A stretch of DNA of 64,000 nt, taken from assembly GCF_030936135.1 (NCBI RefSeq), contig NW_026776913.1:186001-250000 (forward strand), written 5' to 3'. Positions 1-11,960 of this stretch are shown here, one piece after another. This DNA is from Gavia stellata (Eukaryota; Chordata; Aves; Gaviiformes; Gaviidae). Positions within the stretch are counted from its first letter, which is position 1; each line of letters opens with the position of its first letter. A program made the translations under genes and the position numbers. The notes below the pieces were generated by a model. The model was not told where the DNA came from, made no database searches, and saw only the letters and a list, made by a program, of their open reading frames with translations.

Positions 1-2102
1 AGAGGGAAAAATAGGTGAAGACTCACAAATTTGTCCAGACTCACAAATTCTCTGTCAGTCAAGAGCAAGTCCCACAGCCTGGGGGACATTTTCATGAGCT
101 GACCCTCTGGGAAGTTTTGTTTCTTGGGCCTCTTGGCTCGAGCCTGTGGCATTGACATTTCCAGGAAGAGGAAGAGTTCCCGTTCAGGTATCAAACTTTT
201 GCCCATCCTGCCTGGAGATCCAGGAGAGTTGTGTCACACAACACCCAGTGTCATAGTGAAGACGGAGGCAGTGTGAATTTTAGTGGTTTGGACTCCAACG
301 GAAACACAAATCCTGAGCTGTGAGGACCGCATTGGCTGCAGTTAGACAGAAGTTCCCTGACACGGCTGTGCATTCCGACCTAGTTGGCAGAGTTTTTCAC
401 AGCCCTCACTGAGAAGGGCAGGGTGTCAAGGAGAGGAGAACTCATTTTCGTTTCCCAAATCCCAGGGCAGTGCCCAAACCATCCTTCCCTTGCCCTCTGG
501 CACCCCATTGCTTGAGATGCTAATCTGCTGGGGCTTCTCTCAGAAAACCTTCAATAATCCTTCAGGTGCTTGTGTGATTTCCCTAAGAGTATCAGTAGCT
601 AAAAAAAAGTAGAAACCACACCAAACCAAACCCCCAACATTAATCTGCCTTAATATAATTATCTGCAGCATAGCAGTTTGCATCTCTGGTGGCCACTCTG
701 GGCAATGCCAGTTAAATCACTATTTGCATTGTCAGCCACTATACCTCATCCTCAAGGACAAATCTACAGCAGTTCAGAGGAAAGGTGCCCTTGAAAAGTC
801 ATCTTTTGTGTCCCCCAGGAGGCACGAGCACTGCTGATTCCCCACTCCAGAGTGGCAGAGGCTGGATGCCCTTCTCAGGACAGACTCCTTGCCAGGAAGC
901 CACAGGCATGGGGGGAGCTGACCTGGTTCTTACTGGCACTTCACTCGCATCCCTTTTGGTGTATATCCTCCTTCTCTGTGTCTACTCTTTCCACACACAG
1001 GAATGACAGAAGAACAAACATTTCATTAAAACTTGTCATAAAGTCCTTGTTAGAGACAAGAAGTCCCCCCATGAAATCTGGAGGGAGCCCAGAAGATTGC
1101 CTTAAGCACCAAGAAGAGCCAAGAAGCTCAAGGCCTCTTCTGAAGTGCAGCAAATTCTTGCAGCCAAGACCTGAGCCTGGAAGTGGGAAGGAATTTCTGT
1201 CTGTGGGTGGAGGAGGAACAAGTGTGTTGTGGGAGTATGTCAGGGCTGAAGGCCCTTGCGCAAATCAGAGATGATGGAGACATTCCCACCTTGTGCGCTT
1301 GCCTCAGCCTAGGAAATGGGGAGAGCCTGCTGCTGGGGGTGTCTGTGCTCATATCCCATGAGCTGACCTTGCTCTCTTTTGCAAGAAAGAAGAAAACAGG
1401 AGGACTCGGTTTGCAGTATCTAAGTCAGACAGTGGGAAACAAATAAGTAATTACATTGTTGGAGGGGAGTCAGAATATGAGAAGGAAAGAAGGGGGAAGT
1501 AATGATTTCTGTGTTAAAAGATGGGGAAACTGAGACCCAACTTGTGCATCTTTCCTCTGCGCAACGATCTACTTTTTTTTTTTTAGAGGGGCTGACCCTA
1601 TCAGAGTAGCTTTCACAGTTGTCCTCTGCTAGGAAGCCCAGAGAACAAGAGGGATGGGATTCACCGAGTTGGATTTAGACATGTCCAGTGGAAGGGCTTG
1701 ATCCAGCTGCCCACTTCTCCCTGCCAATAGGGAGATGCCCTGAGGAATCCCAGACATGCAGGAATGCCACGCCTCAGCCTGGCTGGGTGACAGAAGAGAA
1801 AACAGCATGCTTAGAGTCAGTTTCCTCCCACTCCTGGGCAGGTCCGGCATTTCAACAGCTCCCACTTGCAGGATCACAACTGGCTTTACTTTAAAGAAGG
1901 AAGAAAGCCAGGCAAGTTTTTTACACTCTTCAAGACCAGACCTATATTTCTTTAAGACACAAATTCCCTTCTCCCGCTTTTCATTCCACAACCAGTCCCA
2001 AGATTCTGCACTTCTAAAGATATACCTGGTACACAAAAGAGGCACTTACGAGTGGTCCCCACTTGATCAAAAGAGATCCACCACCTGTTTATTCCTGGTG
2101 GA
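1..2102. other. No gene recognised, left end of block A
   Basis: No conserved coding signal was seen. Bases 302-1446 are absent from block B, where the flanks meet directly (29,223). I saw no terminal repeats or target duplication around it, so a deletion in B is as likely as an insertion in A. A T-rich run lies at ~1571-1585. Open frames here are short and not preserved between copies. Confidence 0.6.
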
Positions 2103-3071
2103 TCACAACATGTATGAGCTCTCAATGCAGGCCACAGTTTTTCTGAGTGCATTTCCAAGAGCCCCCTTGACCTCCCTGTTCCGCAGGCTGTAGAGGAGTG
2201 GATTGACCAGGGGCGTGAGGATGGTGTAGAAAAAGGAGAGGACTTCATGGAGCTGCCTCAGGGAGGCTGTCCTGGGTGTCATATAGACAAGGACGAGGGT
2301 GCCACAGAAAACGGTCACCACGATGAGGTGAGAGGAGCAGGTGGAGAAGGCCTTCTGCCTCCCCATGGTGGTTGGGATCCTCAGGACTGCAGCTCTGGTG
2401 CAGATGTAGGATACCAGTGTGAGCCCAAATGGGAAGACTACACCCAGAAAGCAGACTCTGAAAGTAACCAGCCTAAGCACCGTGGTGTCACTGCAGGCAA
2501 GCTCTAGCAATGGGGCAAAACCACAGAAGAAGTGATCAGTGGCATTGGGAGCACAGAACTGTAACCTGGAAAAGAGCCCGGTGACTATGGTAGACATGAG
2601 CAATGCTGCTAGCCAAGACCCAGCCGCCAGCTGGAGACAGAGCTTCCAGTTCATGAGGCTTGCCTAGAGCAGGGCTTGACAGATGGCCAAGTAGCGATCC
2701 TAGGACATGGTGGCCAGCAGATAGCACTCGGTACCTGCAAAACAGCCAAAGAAAAAGAACTGTGCCATGCAACCTTGAGCAGAAACGGTCCTGTCCCTGG
2801 CTAGGAAGCTGGCCAACAGCCTGGGCAGGATAGTGGAGGTGTAGCAGATTTCCACACTGGAGAAATTCCCCAGGAAGACGGACATGGGACTTTGAAGATG
2901 CCCATCTGGCAGCACCAGCACAACAATGAGGATGTTAACAAACACTGTCACCATGTAGATCCCGAGGGAGAGGAGAAAGAGGGGCACCTGAAGCTTGGGG
3001 ACATTACTCAGTCCCAGCAGGAGGAGGAACTCCACTGGTGATGTCCGCTTGTCCCATTCCTCTTTCTCCAT
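2103..3071 (-). pseudogene. Olfactory receptor pseudogene (class II, non-OR14 type), copy A
   Basis: This is an almost full-length OR reading frame on the minus strand, starting at a Met (3071) before EEWDKRTSPVEFLLLLGLSN. Recognisable parts in order: TM1 with VNILIVVLVL (an N where most ORs have GN), a degraded PMYFFL motif (PMSVFL), TM3 ending LLATMS then DRYLAIC, the TM4 stretch MNWKLCLQLAAGSW, EC2 with PNATDHFFC and LLELACSD, TM6 KAFSTCSSHL, and TM7 NPLLYSLRN. The Tyr codon expected in the conserved S-Y-D-R motif is TAG, and a second TAG follows in the IC2 loop (LL*ASLMNW). Both stops are shared with copy B, so the gene died before the duplication. It belongs to a different OR group from the intact OR14-like genes; OR6/10/11-like is a guess. 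Confidence 0.88.
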
Positions 3072-5172
3072 GAAGTGCTGTAGGACCTTCTTTTCCCCAC
3101 CTGGCAGGAAGGGAACCTGAGGAAGGGCATGCGCTTCTGTGTTTGTTGTACAAAGGAATCGGGAAGGAGTCACTGCCAGAGACAACATGGAGGTTTTCCC
3201 TCCTCTGACTGAATTCACACTTGGCTTAGGGGCTCCATTCCTCGTGAAAGGGCAGGAAGAGGTTCTTTGAGAGGGCCAAACTGCTCTTCTTGAAAGAACC
3301 TCCTCTCATGAGAGAGATGAGTTGCCGCACTGAGGTGCCTATTTCTGTGGAATGAAAGAGAATGTTCATTTGCTCACATTACATTATGACGCATTAAGTT
3401 ATTCCCCATAGCACCCAGCACAGGCGTTAGCCAAGTCCCGCTTTCAAGCAACAGAAAGAGGGGCCCGACAGAAAAGCTCCATCATGCAAAAAAAGCCTTT
3501 AGGGCAATGCATCATGCCATAGACTTTTTCTTCACTCTGAGGAAGAATTTTCTCAAACTTTATACCTTTACAGCGAGTTGGAGATGGCCGAGGCAGTCAC
3601 CTAGACAGCCCAGAGAGCTCCTGGAATGGAGGAGCCCTTTTACTCAGTCATTCACCCCACCTACACTGGGGTGCCTTGGTCCTGAAGGTGCTTCCATGGG
3701 GAGGGTGCCTCAGATTCACTGCTCGCTCTAAATCACATCCCATGTAGATGGCTGAAAGACAACTGTCAGAGAGCTGAGGGATTGAGATGGATCCCTAAGA
3801 TACGAGCAAGATGGAGAAAGAGACAGCGAGAGATTAAGAGAGTTGAGAACATAAGGGACATGTCTTGGCACCCTGGCCCCATACACTCTGCCCCAACCTC
3901 TGCCTGTCCACTGAGGTGTGTGAGTGCCCATTAGCTTATGCCCCACAGCTCTGACTGCACTGACCACCACGCTGCCTGTATCTGGGTTCAGCAGCGTCAA
4001 GGACACACAGAGGGTATCTAAGGAAAGAGGAGCTGGAATGAGAAGACAGGCAGGACAGGGCTGTACCCCGACACATGGTCTCACTTCATAGCTGCCACTG
4101 TGCAAAGAGCCACTGGCACAAAATGGCAACACTGTGACAGGGATTAGAGAAGAGGAGAGGTTTCCCTTCAATTTTGGAGAGACTTTAAGGAACCATTGTA
4201 ACCCTCATGTCTTCAAAGGAGGGCCCTGCTGAGCAAGAGTCCCTCCCTTGAGCAAATGAGCACGCGTTGCCCAGTATGTGGCTCAGGGCACTTGGCATTA
4301 CCTATGGGAAAACTAAGCTGCCAAGTCTATGCTAAGCACAGTTCTCCTGAAGACCACTGTAGGAGGAGATGATATCACCCTCTAGAGTCCTGATCTTCCC
4401 TGCTATCAAAAGAGGCCAGAGAATGAACTCATCGTTTTAGACATTAAAGTTATAAAAGTCTATGTCTGAACAAGCTAATTCCACTGAATGTGCTGGATTA
4501 GCTGAAGTATTGGCTCTGGGAGCATTGTGTCAAGGAGTGGACATTCATTTCACCATACGTGATCAGGAGACAGGTGCACTGTTATTCAAACCTACATTCC
4601 TGACCAATGTTCTAGATTCTGGACCAAATTAGAAGAGAGGTCATTCTCAACAGTTCAACTGGACTGAATTTCAGGCATGTTTTTGTTCTGACCAGGAGGT
4701 TAACAGAGATGTAAGTGCCACTTGGTCGAGAAAGCAAGCTGTTATTGTTCACTCCATTGTGTTCCACCTATTTTCTGTCATTTCCTAAAGACTAAGAGGT
4801 TCAGCAAAGATCTGCCACCAAAATAATCAGGAAACCAGATTTAGGAGGAAGGCGCAGTTGCATGAGAACTGGAGGAGGGTGAAGCTTGTTGAGAATTGGG
4901 TGTGCCATGGAGGGATGAAGTCCTCTGCTTGTTGCTTTCTGTCTTGGTTTGCACGCTTAGAAAATGCCACTGTGGTATTCACCAGGGTTTGTAAAGTGCT
5001 TGTAGGTCATTTGAAAGGCATTGCTATGCAGGGTCGTCTTATGATGACCTGTTGCAGAAGAGAGTTTGGTGTGATATTCGATTAAGGAGATCTTACACTG
5101 CTAAGAAAGAGAGGTCTCATTTCTGCAGATGCATCATAACCATGTGTTTGCCCTCCCCACCCCTCTCCCCTT
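3072..5172. other. No gene recognised
   Basis: Sequence between two dead ORs, well conserved with block B (30,849-32,936). It carries short purine-rich tracts but no recognisable domain, RNA gene or mobile element. Open frames here, including one of 147 codons at 3728-4171, have no family resemblance I can name. Confidence 0.5.
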
Positions 5173-5707
5173 TTAAAATCCACTTACAACACCTCTCCTC
5201 AGGTGGAAAAGTGGTTTCTGAAGGTTATCCCACTTCTTTTGAAACCTGCCTTGAGAGCATCTTTCATCAGCTGGTTCCTGAGGCTGAAAACAAAGGGACT
5301 CATCAAAGGAGTTGGCACTGTGTTGAGAAGGGCCACTGCCTTGTTTCAGGAAATGTGGTGACTTGAAGGCTGGACATACATGAAGATGCAGCCCAGAAGG
5401 GAGTAGAAGTAGCACTGAGTTAAGCAGCCTGGGCAGGACATGGCTTTGCTGGCCATGCACAAGTTTTATACAGCTTTGGGTATGATGGATATGGTGATGA
5501 AAACATCCAAACAGGAGAGGTTACGGGGGAAAAAGTACGTGGGACTGTGGAGGTCTCCTTCAGCAAGAACGAGGGGATGATCAGCAGGTTTGTCCCTAAG
5601 ATCACCAGGTACGAAGCCAGGAGAGCGATTGCCATGAGGGGCTCCTGATGGTGGAGGGAGGGGAAGCCCAAGAGAAGGAACTCTGTGACAGTCGTATGGT
5701 TCAACAT
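5173..5707 (-). pseudogene. Internally deleted olfactory receptor remnant, copy A
   Basis: The minus strand opens with MLNHTTVTEFLLLGFPSL, a clear OR N-terminus, followed by TM1, a degraded loop and a TM2 stretch (FITISIIPKAV). The EC1/TM3 piece SKAMSCPGCLTQCYFYSLLG follows. It then jumps straight to a TM6/EC3-like piece (CIFMYVQPSSH) and a TM7/C-terminal piece (FSLRNQ, then ADERCSQG in A). TM4 and TM5 and most of TM6 are missing, and the pieces are in different frames. Copy B has the same fusion, so the deletion is older than the duplication. It cannot encode a receptor. Confidence 0.82.
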
Positions 5708-5984
5708 TTCTGCATCCGAGCTGCAGTGGTGGGGCGCGGGGGGAGAATAACCCCATGCATCAGGACAGGCTGGGACGTGAGCAGCTGAGGAGCAGGGCCT
5801 GGGCACTACGAGGGGTACCCTACAACCAGTAGCATATGGTCCCTATGAACAATGGCAGCTGCACGCGGGGCTGTGTTAGGAGGAGTGTGGGCCACCCAGA
5901 CAACTTGAGTGATCATCCCCCTTGACTCAGCACTGGTGTGGCTCCACACACATGGGTGTGTCCCAGAGGGTGGCTCCCCAATTT

Positions 5985-7030
5985 GGAGAAGTCAGGAGGA
6001 ACTAGAGACTGTCGAGTGCAGGTCTGCCAAGATGGGGTTCGGGACCGGGTGCACATGATCTGTGTGGGGCGGCTGAGGGACCTGGGCAGCATTGACCCAG
6101 TGGCAGAGAGGCTCAGAGCAGTATAGGAGTAGCCTGAGACTGCTGGAAAGGTGGTTTCAGGGATGACGGAATCTTTTGTTTGTAGGGGGAAGCGGCATGA
6201 GGGAGAACTTATAGCACAAAGTGCAGCTGGAGAGGTCCAGACTGGACACGAGGAAAGAGAAATGTCAATCGAAGGCCAGTGCTGTGGTGTAAGAAGTCAC
6301 CCAGAAGGAGACTGGATCAACCCAAGGCTTTGTGTTGCAAGGGACAACGAGGAAGGATGGAGAGATATCAGTAAAGGAAGATGCTCAGGTGAGAGCCAGG
6401 TGGGGTAGCAGGGTGGATGTCTACAGCCTGCAGAGAGAGGTGCAGGTGTGGGAGACCGTAGGACAGCCAATGGTGGAGATGAGAGAGGGATGGAGAAAGT
6501 CGGAAAAGCCCCCAAGAGAGATCAGCTCTTTCCCTCCTCGGCTGTGGCTGTTGTCTCTGCCACTGACACCCATGAGGAAGCACCTTGTCCTTACAGCACT
6601 CGGGGCTCATTGCCTCCCCTTCCCCACCTGGGAGCCTGGGAGGTATCCTACCGTAGTCCTGCCCTGGGCATTGCCCATCCCCACATCACATCCCCCAAGA
6701 AACAGGCCTGAGCAATGTGTGAGGGACCGGATCTCCCTTCCCAGGGACTGGGGGTCAGAGCTTGGCCCTTTGCCTTTAGGTAACACATCCAGGGTTACTC
6801 AGAATTTCTTCCGTCACATTGACTTTGCCTACCTGTCATCACTGCCTGGAGTTTTCTGCTCTAAGCAGCCCCTGGGGAGGCTTTGTCAGCAATGTCCCTC
6901 CGTGGGACCCATTAACACTGCAAGAAACAGTGGAGATTGCATCAGACACTGACTTCTTGAGAGGTTTCTTCAACTCCCTCTCACTGTCTGAGGTTCATGG
7001 ACTGGGCACCAAACCCACCCGAGGGGTCAT
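5985..7030 (+). repeat. Dispersed ~0.85-1 kb repeat with CR1-like left edge (copy 1 of 4)
   Basis: Bases ~5985-6260 read like a degraded CR1 3' coding end (compare HMTCEGRLRDLGSF in block B with CR1 [15 protein letters not shown]). From ~6170 to 7030 the sequence matches 12,280-13,130 in the same order at clearly lower identity than A versus B. Shared landmarks are a stretch around GTGGATGTCTACAGCCTGCA, a G-rich stretch and a terminal CATTAAAA. I cannot assign the family. An old CR1 subfamily or an LTR-type repeat are both possible. Confidence 0.55.
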
Positions 7031-9067
7031 TAAAACACCTTGAGATGGTCCTCTGCTGCGAGGCTGTGCCGGGCTCCTGGGAGAGAGGGAGCTCATGGCA
7101 AGCGGGCATCACTGTCGAGAGACAGCTCTGCCCAGGAGCAGCTCCTCTGCAGAGCGCAGCAGGGCTGAGGGCACTGCCTGCAGGCACCGAGGGGAGAGGA
7201 TCAAGGCAGAGAGAGGTTAAAGGCAGTCTGGGGTGGGAGGACAGAGGCGAGCTCACTGGAGGAGAAATCTTCACAGCCCTTGACACGGTAAGTCTCTGGG
7301 TGTGGGGCAATTTAGGTGTAGTTCACAAGAAGATCTCCTAATGCTGGCACATCCCACAAACTCTGAGACCTTTCAGGGAGAACTGCCACAGGTGCTCCAG
7401 TGTAGAGGAGGAGGAGGTGTTCCAGAGCAGGGCTTCCCTGCTGCACCATCAGAGGGACAGGGCATGAGGGCTGCCTTCTGCCAGGGACGGCTGCAGGGTG
7501 TGAAGGTGGGTGTGCAGCCAGGGGTGCCCAGGGCTGTCCTTCCGAGCAGGGTCCCTGCACCCCCGGGGCTGGGTGCTGGGGCAGGGACTCTGCCGCCTGC
7601 CAGGGTCAGCACTCAGCCTGCCCGGGGAGCTCCCCACGGCGCTGTGGGGAGAAGCTGGGGGTGGAAGGGGAGACCAGTGCAATGGCAGGGTGCTTCTGCT
7701 GTTGAGAGGGTGCTGTGTGGGTCAGGGCTGCTCACAGCTCCACATCACTGCAGGATCTTCCCAGGAGACTTTTCAGGAAGCACAGCAAGGCAGGGGCTGC
7801 CTGAAAGGGAAGGATCCTGGTCTTTCACTCTTCTCCTCTGGGTTGTCTGGGTGGGCAATGGCACATAGGAATTAATCTCGCATTTCCGGAGGAGGCACTG
7901 AAATTCCAAGTCTGTTCCTCTTAGAGGTGAATAAAGCGGGGAGTATTGGAAATCACCATGCCGTGGTCACAGACAGCATCAGGGTCACTTTTCCAGCCTC
8001 GCCAGGGCTGGTCTGATGTTCCCCTCAGAGCCTGCACACCCAGAGATGCCCCTGGGCAGTGTCCTGCTGCAGGGAGGGCCCTGCAGGGCAGAGCTGAGCA
8101 GGCAGCGGGTGGGATGGGCTCTGTGAGCACTGCCAGGGAGGAGACACAGGGGACAGAGAACCAGCTCCTGGCAGGGACAGCTGCAGGCAGCAGAGACAGG
8201 GACGGGGTTGGGAGGACACTGCAAACAAGCACAGGGGGAGGGTGCGCTCAGGCAGCTCTCTTTCTGTGTTTCCCTGCAGATGTCTGCTGGGCACTGTCTG
8301 CGGGGCAATGAGCTGACTCTCTCTGTAGAACCTCCCATCGGAGGGACCCCCGAGTCTCTGCTTTGCCTGTCCTGCAGGGCTTGCAAGCTGCCCCCCAGAA
8401 AGGCGCAGCTCTGCTGTGGGATCCTCGGGAGTGCGGAGCCTTTCCTTGGGGGTCGGCACTCTCCTCGCAGAGTCAGTTGCTTCTCTCTGGGAGGGGTCGA
8501 GTCCTGCCCTCTCCATCACACCTCCACCTCTGGGCTGGGCTGGAGAAGAGTTTGCAGAGCTGTCCTGTGAAACAGGACTCCTCTGCTCTCATCAGAGTCC
8601 AGGTTTAGGGTTTTTTTAAAAGAGTAATTTGTGTGTGAAGGCATCTTCAAGGTGGCAAAATGAAAACACAGGGCAGATGGGAAAAGGGCTGATGGACACT
8701 GCAGCTCTGTGAAAAAACATAGACAAAATTGTAAGAAAGTCATGTTAAGCCTCTCTGCCACAGCCCACGTTCTCCCATGAGTCATGAGTGCAGATACTGA
8801 ACTTTTCCATGAAAGATGGATTACATCTGACATCCCCTGTGAACATCAGAGTTGTCACAAACCAGCTCCCATGTACCCACTGCAGCAGAGCAAAGCTGAC
8901 TCCTCAGCAGCAGAAGGGCAGAGCTCCTGCTGCTCACAGCACACTCAGCCAGCACAAACTGGAGAAAGGAAATGCATTCCAACTGCGGGGGGATTTCTAT
9001 GAAAAATTGACTGGATTTTCTTCGAGAAATCTGTCCTAAATTTTTCCTGGCTTTTCCTTCTTTGGAC

Positions 9068-9069
9068 AG
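9068..9069 (+). promoter_or_regulatory. Predicted 3' splice site before OR A1
   Basis: A pyrimidine-rich tract (CTTTTCCTTCTTTGGACAG) ends in AG here, 23 bases before the ATG. ORs commonly have non-coding 5' exons spliced to a single coding exon. The same site with the same 23-base leader occurs at OR A2 (21,470) and OR B1 (38,248). Confidence 0.6.
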
Positions 9070-9092
9070 AACTTAAGACCAGGAAACAGCCA

Positions 9093-10016
9093 ATGTCCAA
9101 CAGCAGCTCCATCACCCAGTTCCTCCTCCTGGCATTCGCAGACACGCAGGAGCTGCAGCTCTTGCACTTCTTCCTCTTCCTGGGCATCTACCTGGCTGCC
9201 CTCCTGGGAAATGGCCTCATCATCACCGCCATAGCCTGCGACCACCACCTCCACAGCCCCATGTACTTCTTCCTCCTCAACCTCTCCCTCCTCGACCTGG
9301 GCTCCATCTTCACCACTCTCCCCAAAGCCATGGCCAATGCCCTCTGGGACACCAGGGCCATTTCCTATGCAGCATGTGCTGCCCAAGTATTCCTACTTGT
9401 ATTTTTTATGTCAGCAGATTTTTATTTTCTCACCATCATGGCCTATGACCGCTACATTGCCATCTGCAAACCCCTGCACTACGGGACCCTCCTGGGCAGC
9501 AGAGCTTGTGTCCACATGGCAGCAGCTGCCTGGGGCAGTGTTTTTTTCTATGCTGTGCTGCACACGGCCAATACATTTTCACTACCGCTCTGCCAAGGCA
9601 ATGCCTTGGACCAGTTCTTCTGTGAAATCCCACAGATCCTCAAGCTCTCCTGCTCAGACGCCTACCTCAGGGAAGTTGGGCTTCTTGTGGTTAGTGCTTG
9701 CTTTGCTTTTGGGTGTTTTGTTTTCATCGTTCTGTCCTATGTGCAGATCTTGAGGGCTGTGCTGAGGATCCCCTCTGAGCAGGGACGGCACAAAGCCTTT
9801 TCCACGTGCCTCCCTCATCTGGCCGTGGTCTCCCTTTTTATCAGCACTGGAGTGTTTGCCTACCTGAAGCCCCCCTCCATCTCTTCCCCATCCCTGGACC
9901 TAGTGGTGTCATTTCTGTACTCGGTGGTGCCTCCAGCAGTGAACCCCCTCATCTACAGCATGAGGAACCAGGAGCTCAAGGATGCCCTAAGGAAACTGAT
10001 GACTTGTTGCTTTTAA
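9093..10016 (+). CDS. Olfactory receptor, OR14-like (gamma-c), gene A1
   Basis: Intact single-exon seven-transmembrane odorant receptor of 307 residues, the usual OR length, acting at the ciliary membrane of olfactory neurons through Golf. Visible hallmarks: an N-glycosylation site at N3, GN in TM1 (39-40), PMYFFLLNLS (56-65), C95 and C177 as the conserved disulfide pair, MAYDRYIAICKPLHY at 116-130, KAFSTCLPHL at 234-243 (IC3/TM6), and PAVNPLIYSM at 281-290 (TM7). The start is the Met just after the predicted splice acceptor. An AATAAA lies at 10,255-10,260. The ligand is unknown. It differs from A2 mainly in TM3 (residues 98-113). Assignment to the OR14-like bird expansion rests on family knowledge. 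Confidence 0.95.
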   Translation: MSNSSSITQFLLLAFADTQELQLLHFFLFLGIYLAALLGNGLIITAIACDHHLHSPMYFFLLNLSLLDLGSIFTTLPKAMANALWDTRAISYAACAAQVFLLVFFMSADFYFLTIMAYDRYIAICKPLHYGTLLGSRACVHMAAAAWGSVFFYAVLHTANTFSLPLCQGNALDQFFCEIPQILKLSCSDAYLREVGLLVVSACFAFGCFVFIVLSYVQILRAVLRIPSEQGRHKAFSTCLPHLAVVSLFISTGVFAYLKPPSISSPSLDLVVSFLYSVVPPAVNPLIYSMRNQELKDALRKLMTCCF

Positions 10017-10254
10017 GAAGCAGCAATGATCTGCCCATGTTCTACTGCATATCCCTTGTCTCGTAACTCATTACATGCCCAGACTCTCTTTGGTAGGTTT
10101 TTTTCTTTGGTTTCTTTGGTTTTTAGCTTTTCTTGGTTGTATTAATGCTGTCCACAAAAAGGAAGTCATTCTTTATCCTATTTCTATTTCAGTATCTGCC
10201 TGTCCTGTGTGACCCAGAGACTTTGTGTAAATTGGGAGCTGTGTCTTTAAACAA

Positions 10255-10260
10255 AATAAA
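10255..10260 (+). terminator. Candidate polyadenylation signal for OR A1
   Basis: AATAAA about 240 bases after the stop codon of OR A1, conserved in block B (39,434-39,439) at the same place. No other poly(A) hexamer lies closer to the stop. Confidence 0.5.
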
Positions 10261-11534
10261 GGACCCTGCTCCGGGTGGTTTGTCTGAGATACTTTCTCTG
10301 AGATCTTCTCTGGAGCCGTGGGGCAGTGTCTGAGTGCTGAAGGTGAAGGGGGCAGTAGGCACCCGGAGCTGGGTCTGCCTCCCAGCATGACCAGCATGAC
10401 CCTGCGGACTCACCCCATGGCCCTGGGCTCCACAGCCTGGGGAGGGGGTGCAGGAGTGGCTGGCCAGGCCAGCCTAGATGTGCTCGCTAGGGAAAAGGCT
10501 CTGTGGGGAGATGGGATGTGCAAGCAGAAGAGCAGGGCACTGTGTGTGTGCAGGGGAGACATGGAAAGAGAAACCCTTTGCTGAGGGTGGCAGCTGGGGG
10601 CAGGCTGCCCTGTCCCTGGGGCAAAAGGACCTTCCTGAGCATCCCCTGGGCCAATTCTCTCATGCTGTCCTGGGCAGCAAGTTTGGCACCTGGGGCTGCA
10701 AGCTGCCTGCAGCGGAGATCTCCTCAGCGTGCCGGCTGGATGGACATTCTCACTGGCCTCCATTTCCTGTTGTGGGACCAGTCAGAGACATGAAGGACCA
10801 GCAGAGCAGGGTCTGACCTGTGCCCGTGTTCGCTGGACACCCCGGGCAGCTGCCCCAGGGCAGTCGTCACACACCAGCCAATAACCACCACCATGTCCAG
10901 CACTGGCCTCTCACCCCAGCTCGGAGAGGTTGCTTGTCCCTCCACAGAGGGACACCGAATGACCAGGTCAGAAGTCCAGGTTTGCATTGTACAGACGAGA
11001 CGTAAGCATGCACATGGTGTGCGTGTGGGGAGATGAACCCGAGTGAGCACAAATGCCATCAGCTCTTCCTGCGGGTGCCATGAAGGCCTCTGGGACAGAC
11101 AGTGTCTCAAGGTCACTTCACTTTGAGAGTAACATCCCCTGGGAAAGCACCTGGATGCAGCACTGGGATGTGCTTCATTTAACCCACGTCCCCGTGTCCA
11201 TTCCTCATGCCGTGGAGCATCTCAGACGAGTGCAGAGCAGGGCGATACACCGCAGGTCTGAGGTGCCTCCCAGCCTCTGGGAGCAGCAGCAGGAGGTCAG
11301 AGAGACACTGTGACTGCTGCAGTGCACTGCCTCTGCACGTGCAAGGCAAGGACTCCTCTCTCTGATCACCCGTGTGTGTACGAGGAGTGCACAAGGCCAG
11401 CTGAGACATGGGCACCTGGCAGAGCTCCGACATTTCTTTGTGTGACTCCAAGAAGAAATTTCCATTTTCCCAGCTACATTCATCTCAGCTGCCTTGGACA
11501 GGCTCATAGCAAGTGCTCCTGATTGCTACGTCAC
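10261..11534. other. No gene recognised between OR A1 and CR1 piece
   Basis: GC-rich sequence without a recognisable domain. In block B the matching stretch (39,440-40,724) has a replaced patch at ~39,737-39,850, which disrupts all longer open frames. That argues against coding function. Confidence 0.5.
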
Positions 11535-11960
11535 CCTTGCCTGTGATTCTGGATTGTGACCTCAAAAGTGCCGGAGCAATCATGGAGGTTCTGTGGTCCT
11601 TGGAAAAAGCAGACATCAAACCCCTCTTCAAGAAGGGCAGGGATGCGGATTGACAGAATTGCAAGTGGCCTGCCTACCTCAGACTTTAGGAGGACATGGG
11701 GCAAGTTGTCCTGCAGCCATCTCCAGGCCCCTGAAGGACAAGAAAGGCATTGCTGAAGCAGAATGGTTAGGGGAAACGAGGGCACGTTGTGTACCTGGCC
11801 TTTTGCAAGGCCTTTGACATCATCTCCCAGAGTCTCCTTAGAGCCAGACTGATGCTGTCGAGGCTGAAGAAATGGATGGTAGGGTGGGTGGGAAGTTGGC
11901 TGGGTGGTGAGGCCCAAATGTCATCAGCAGTACAAAGTCTTTTTAGAAGCCAGTCATACC
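11535..11960 (+). mobile_element. CR1 LINE fragment (reverse transcriptase part), copy A
   Basis: The plus strand reads KADIKPLFKKGRDAD and then VYLAFCKAFDIISQSLL, which match CR1 ORF2 RT segments ([29 protein letters not shown]) with indels between them. It is an old, 5'- and 3'-truncated insertion, present at the same place in block B (40,725-41,150). Confidence 0.75.

Larger units (their letters stand above)
7040..10016 (+). repeat. Inverted-repeat arm 1: OR A1 and its upstream region
   Basis: The ~2 kb before OR A1 plus its coding region recurs in reverse complement at 20,512-23,630. The upstream part is nearly identical between arms: a 103-codon open stretch at 7921-8232 and 22,438-22,749 differs at only two residues. 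The coding parts differ more. Homology ends near 7,040 and at the end of the coding region. Block B has the plus-strand arm at ~35,165-39,180, with a different internal structure. Confidence 0.85.

Noticed and set aside
7302-8570. Several 100-188 codon frames in the OR upstream arms, conserved between arms
   Set aside because: Conservation follows the near-identity of the DNA. Frames overlap on both strands and B1's arm disrupts them with an extra segment and a CR1.
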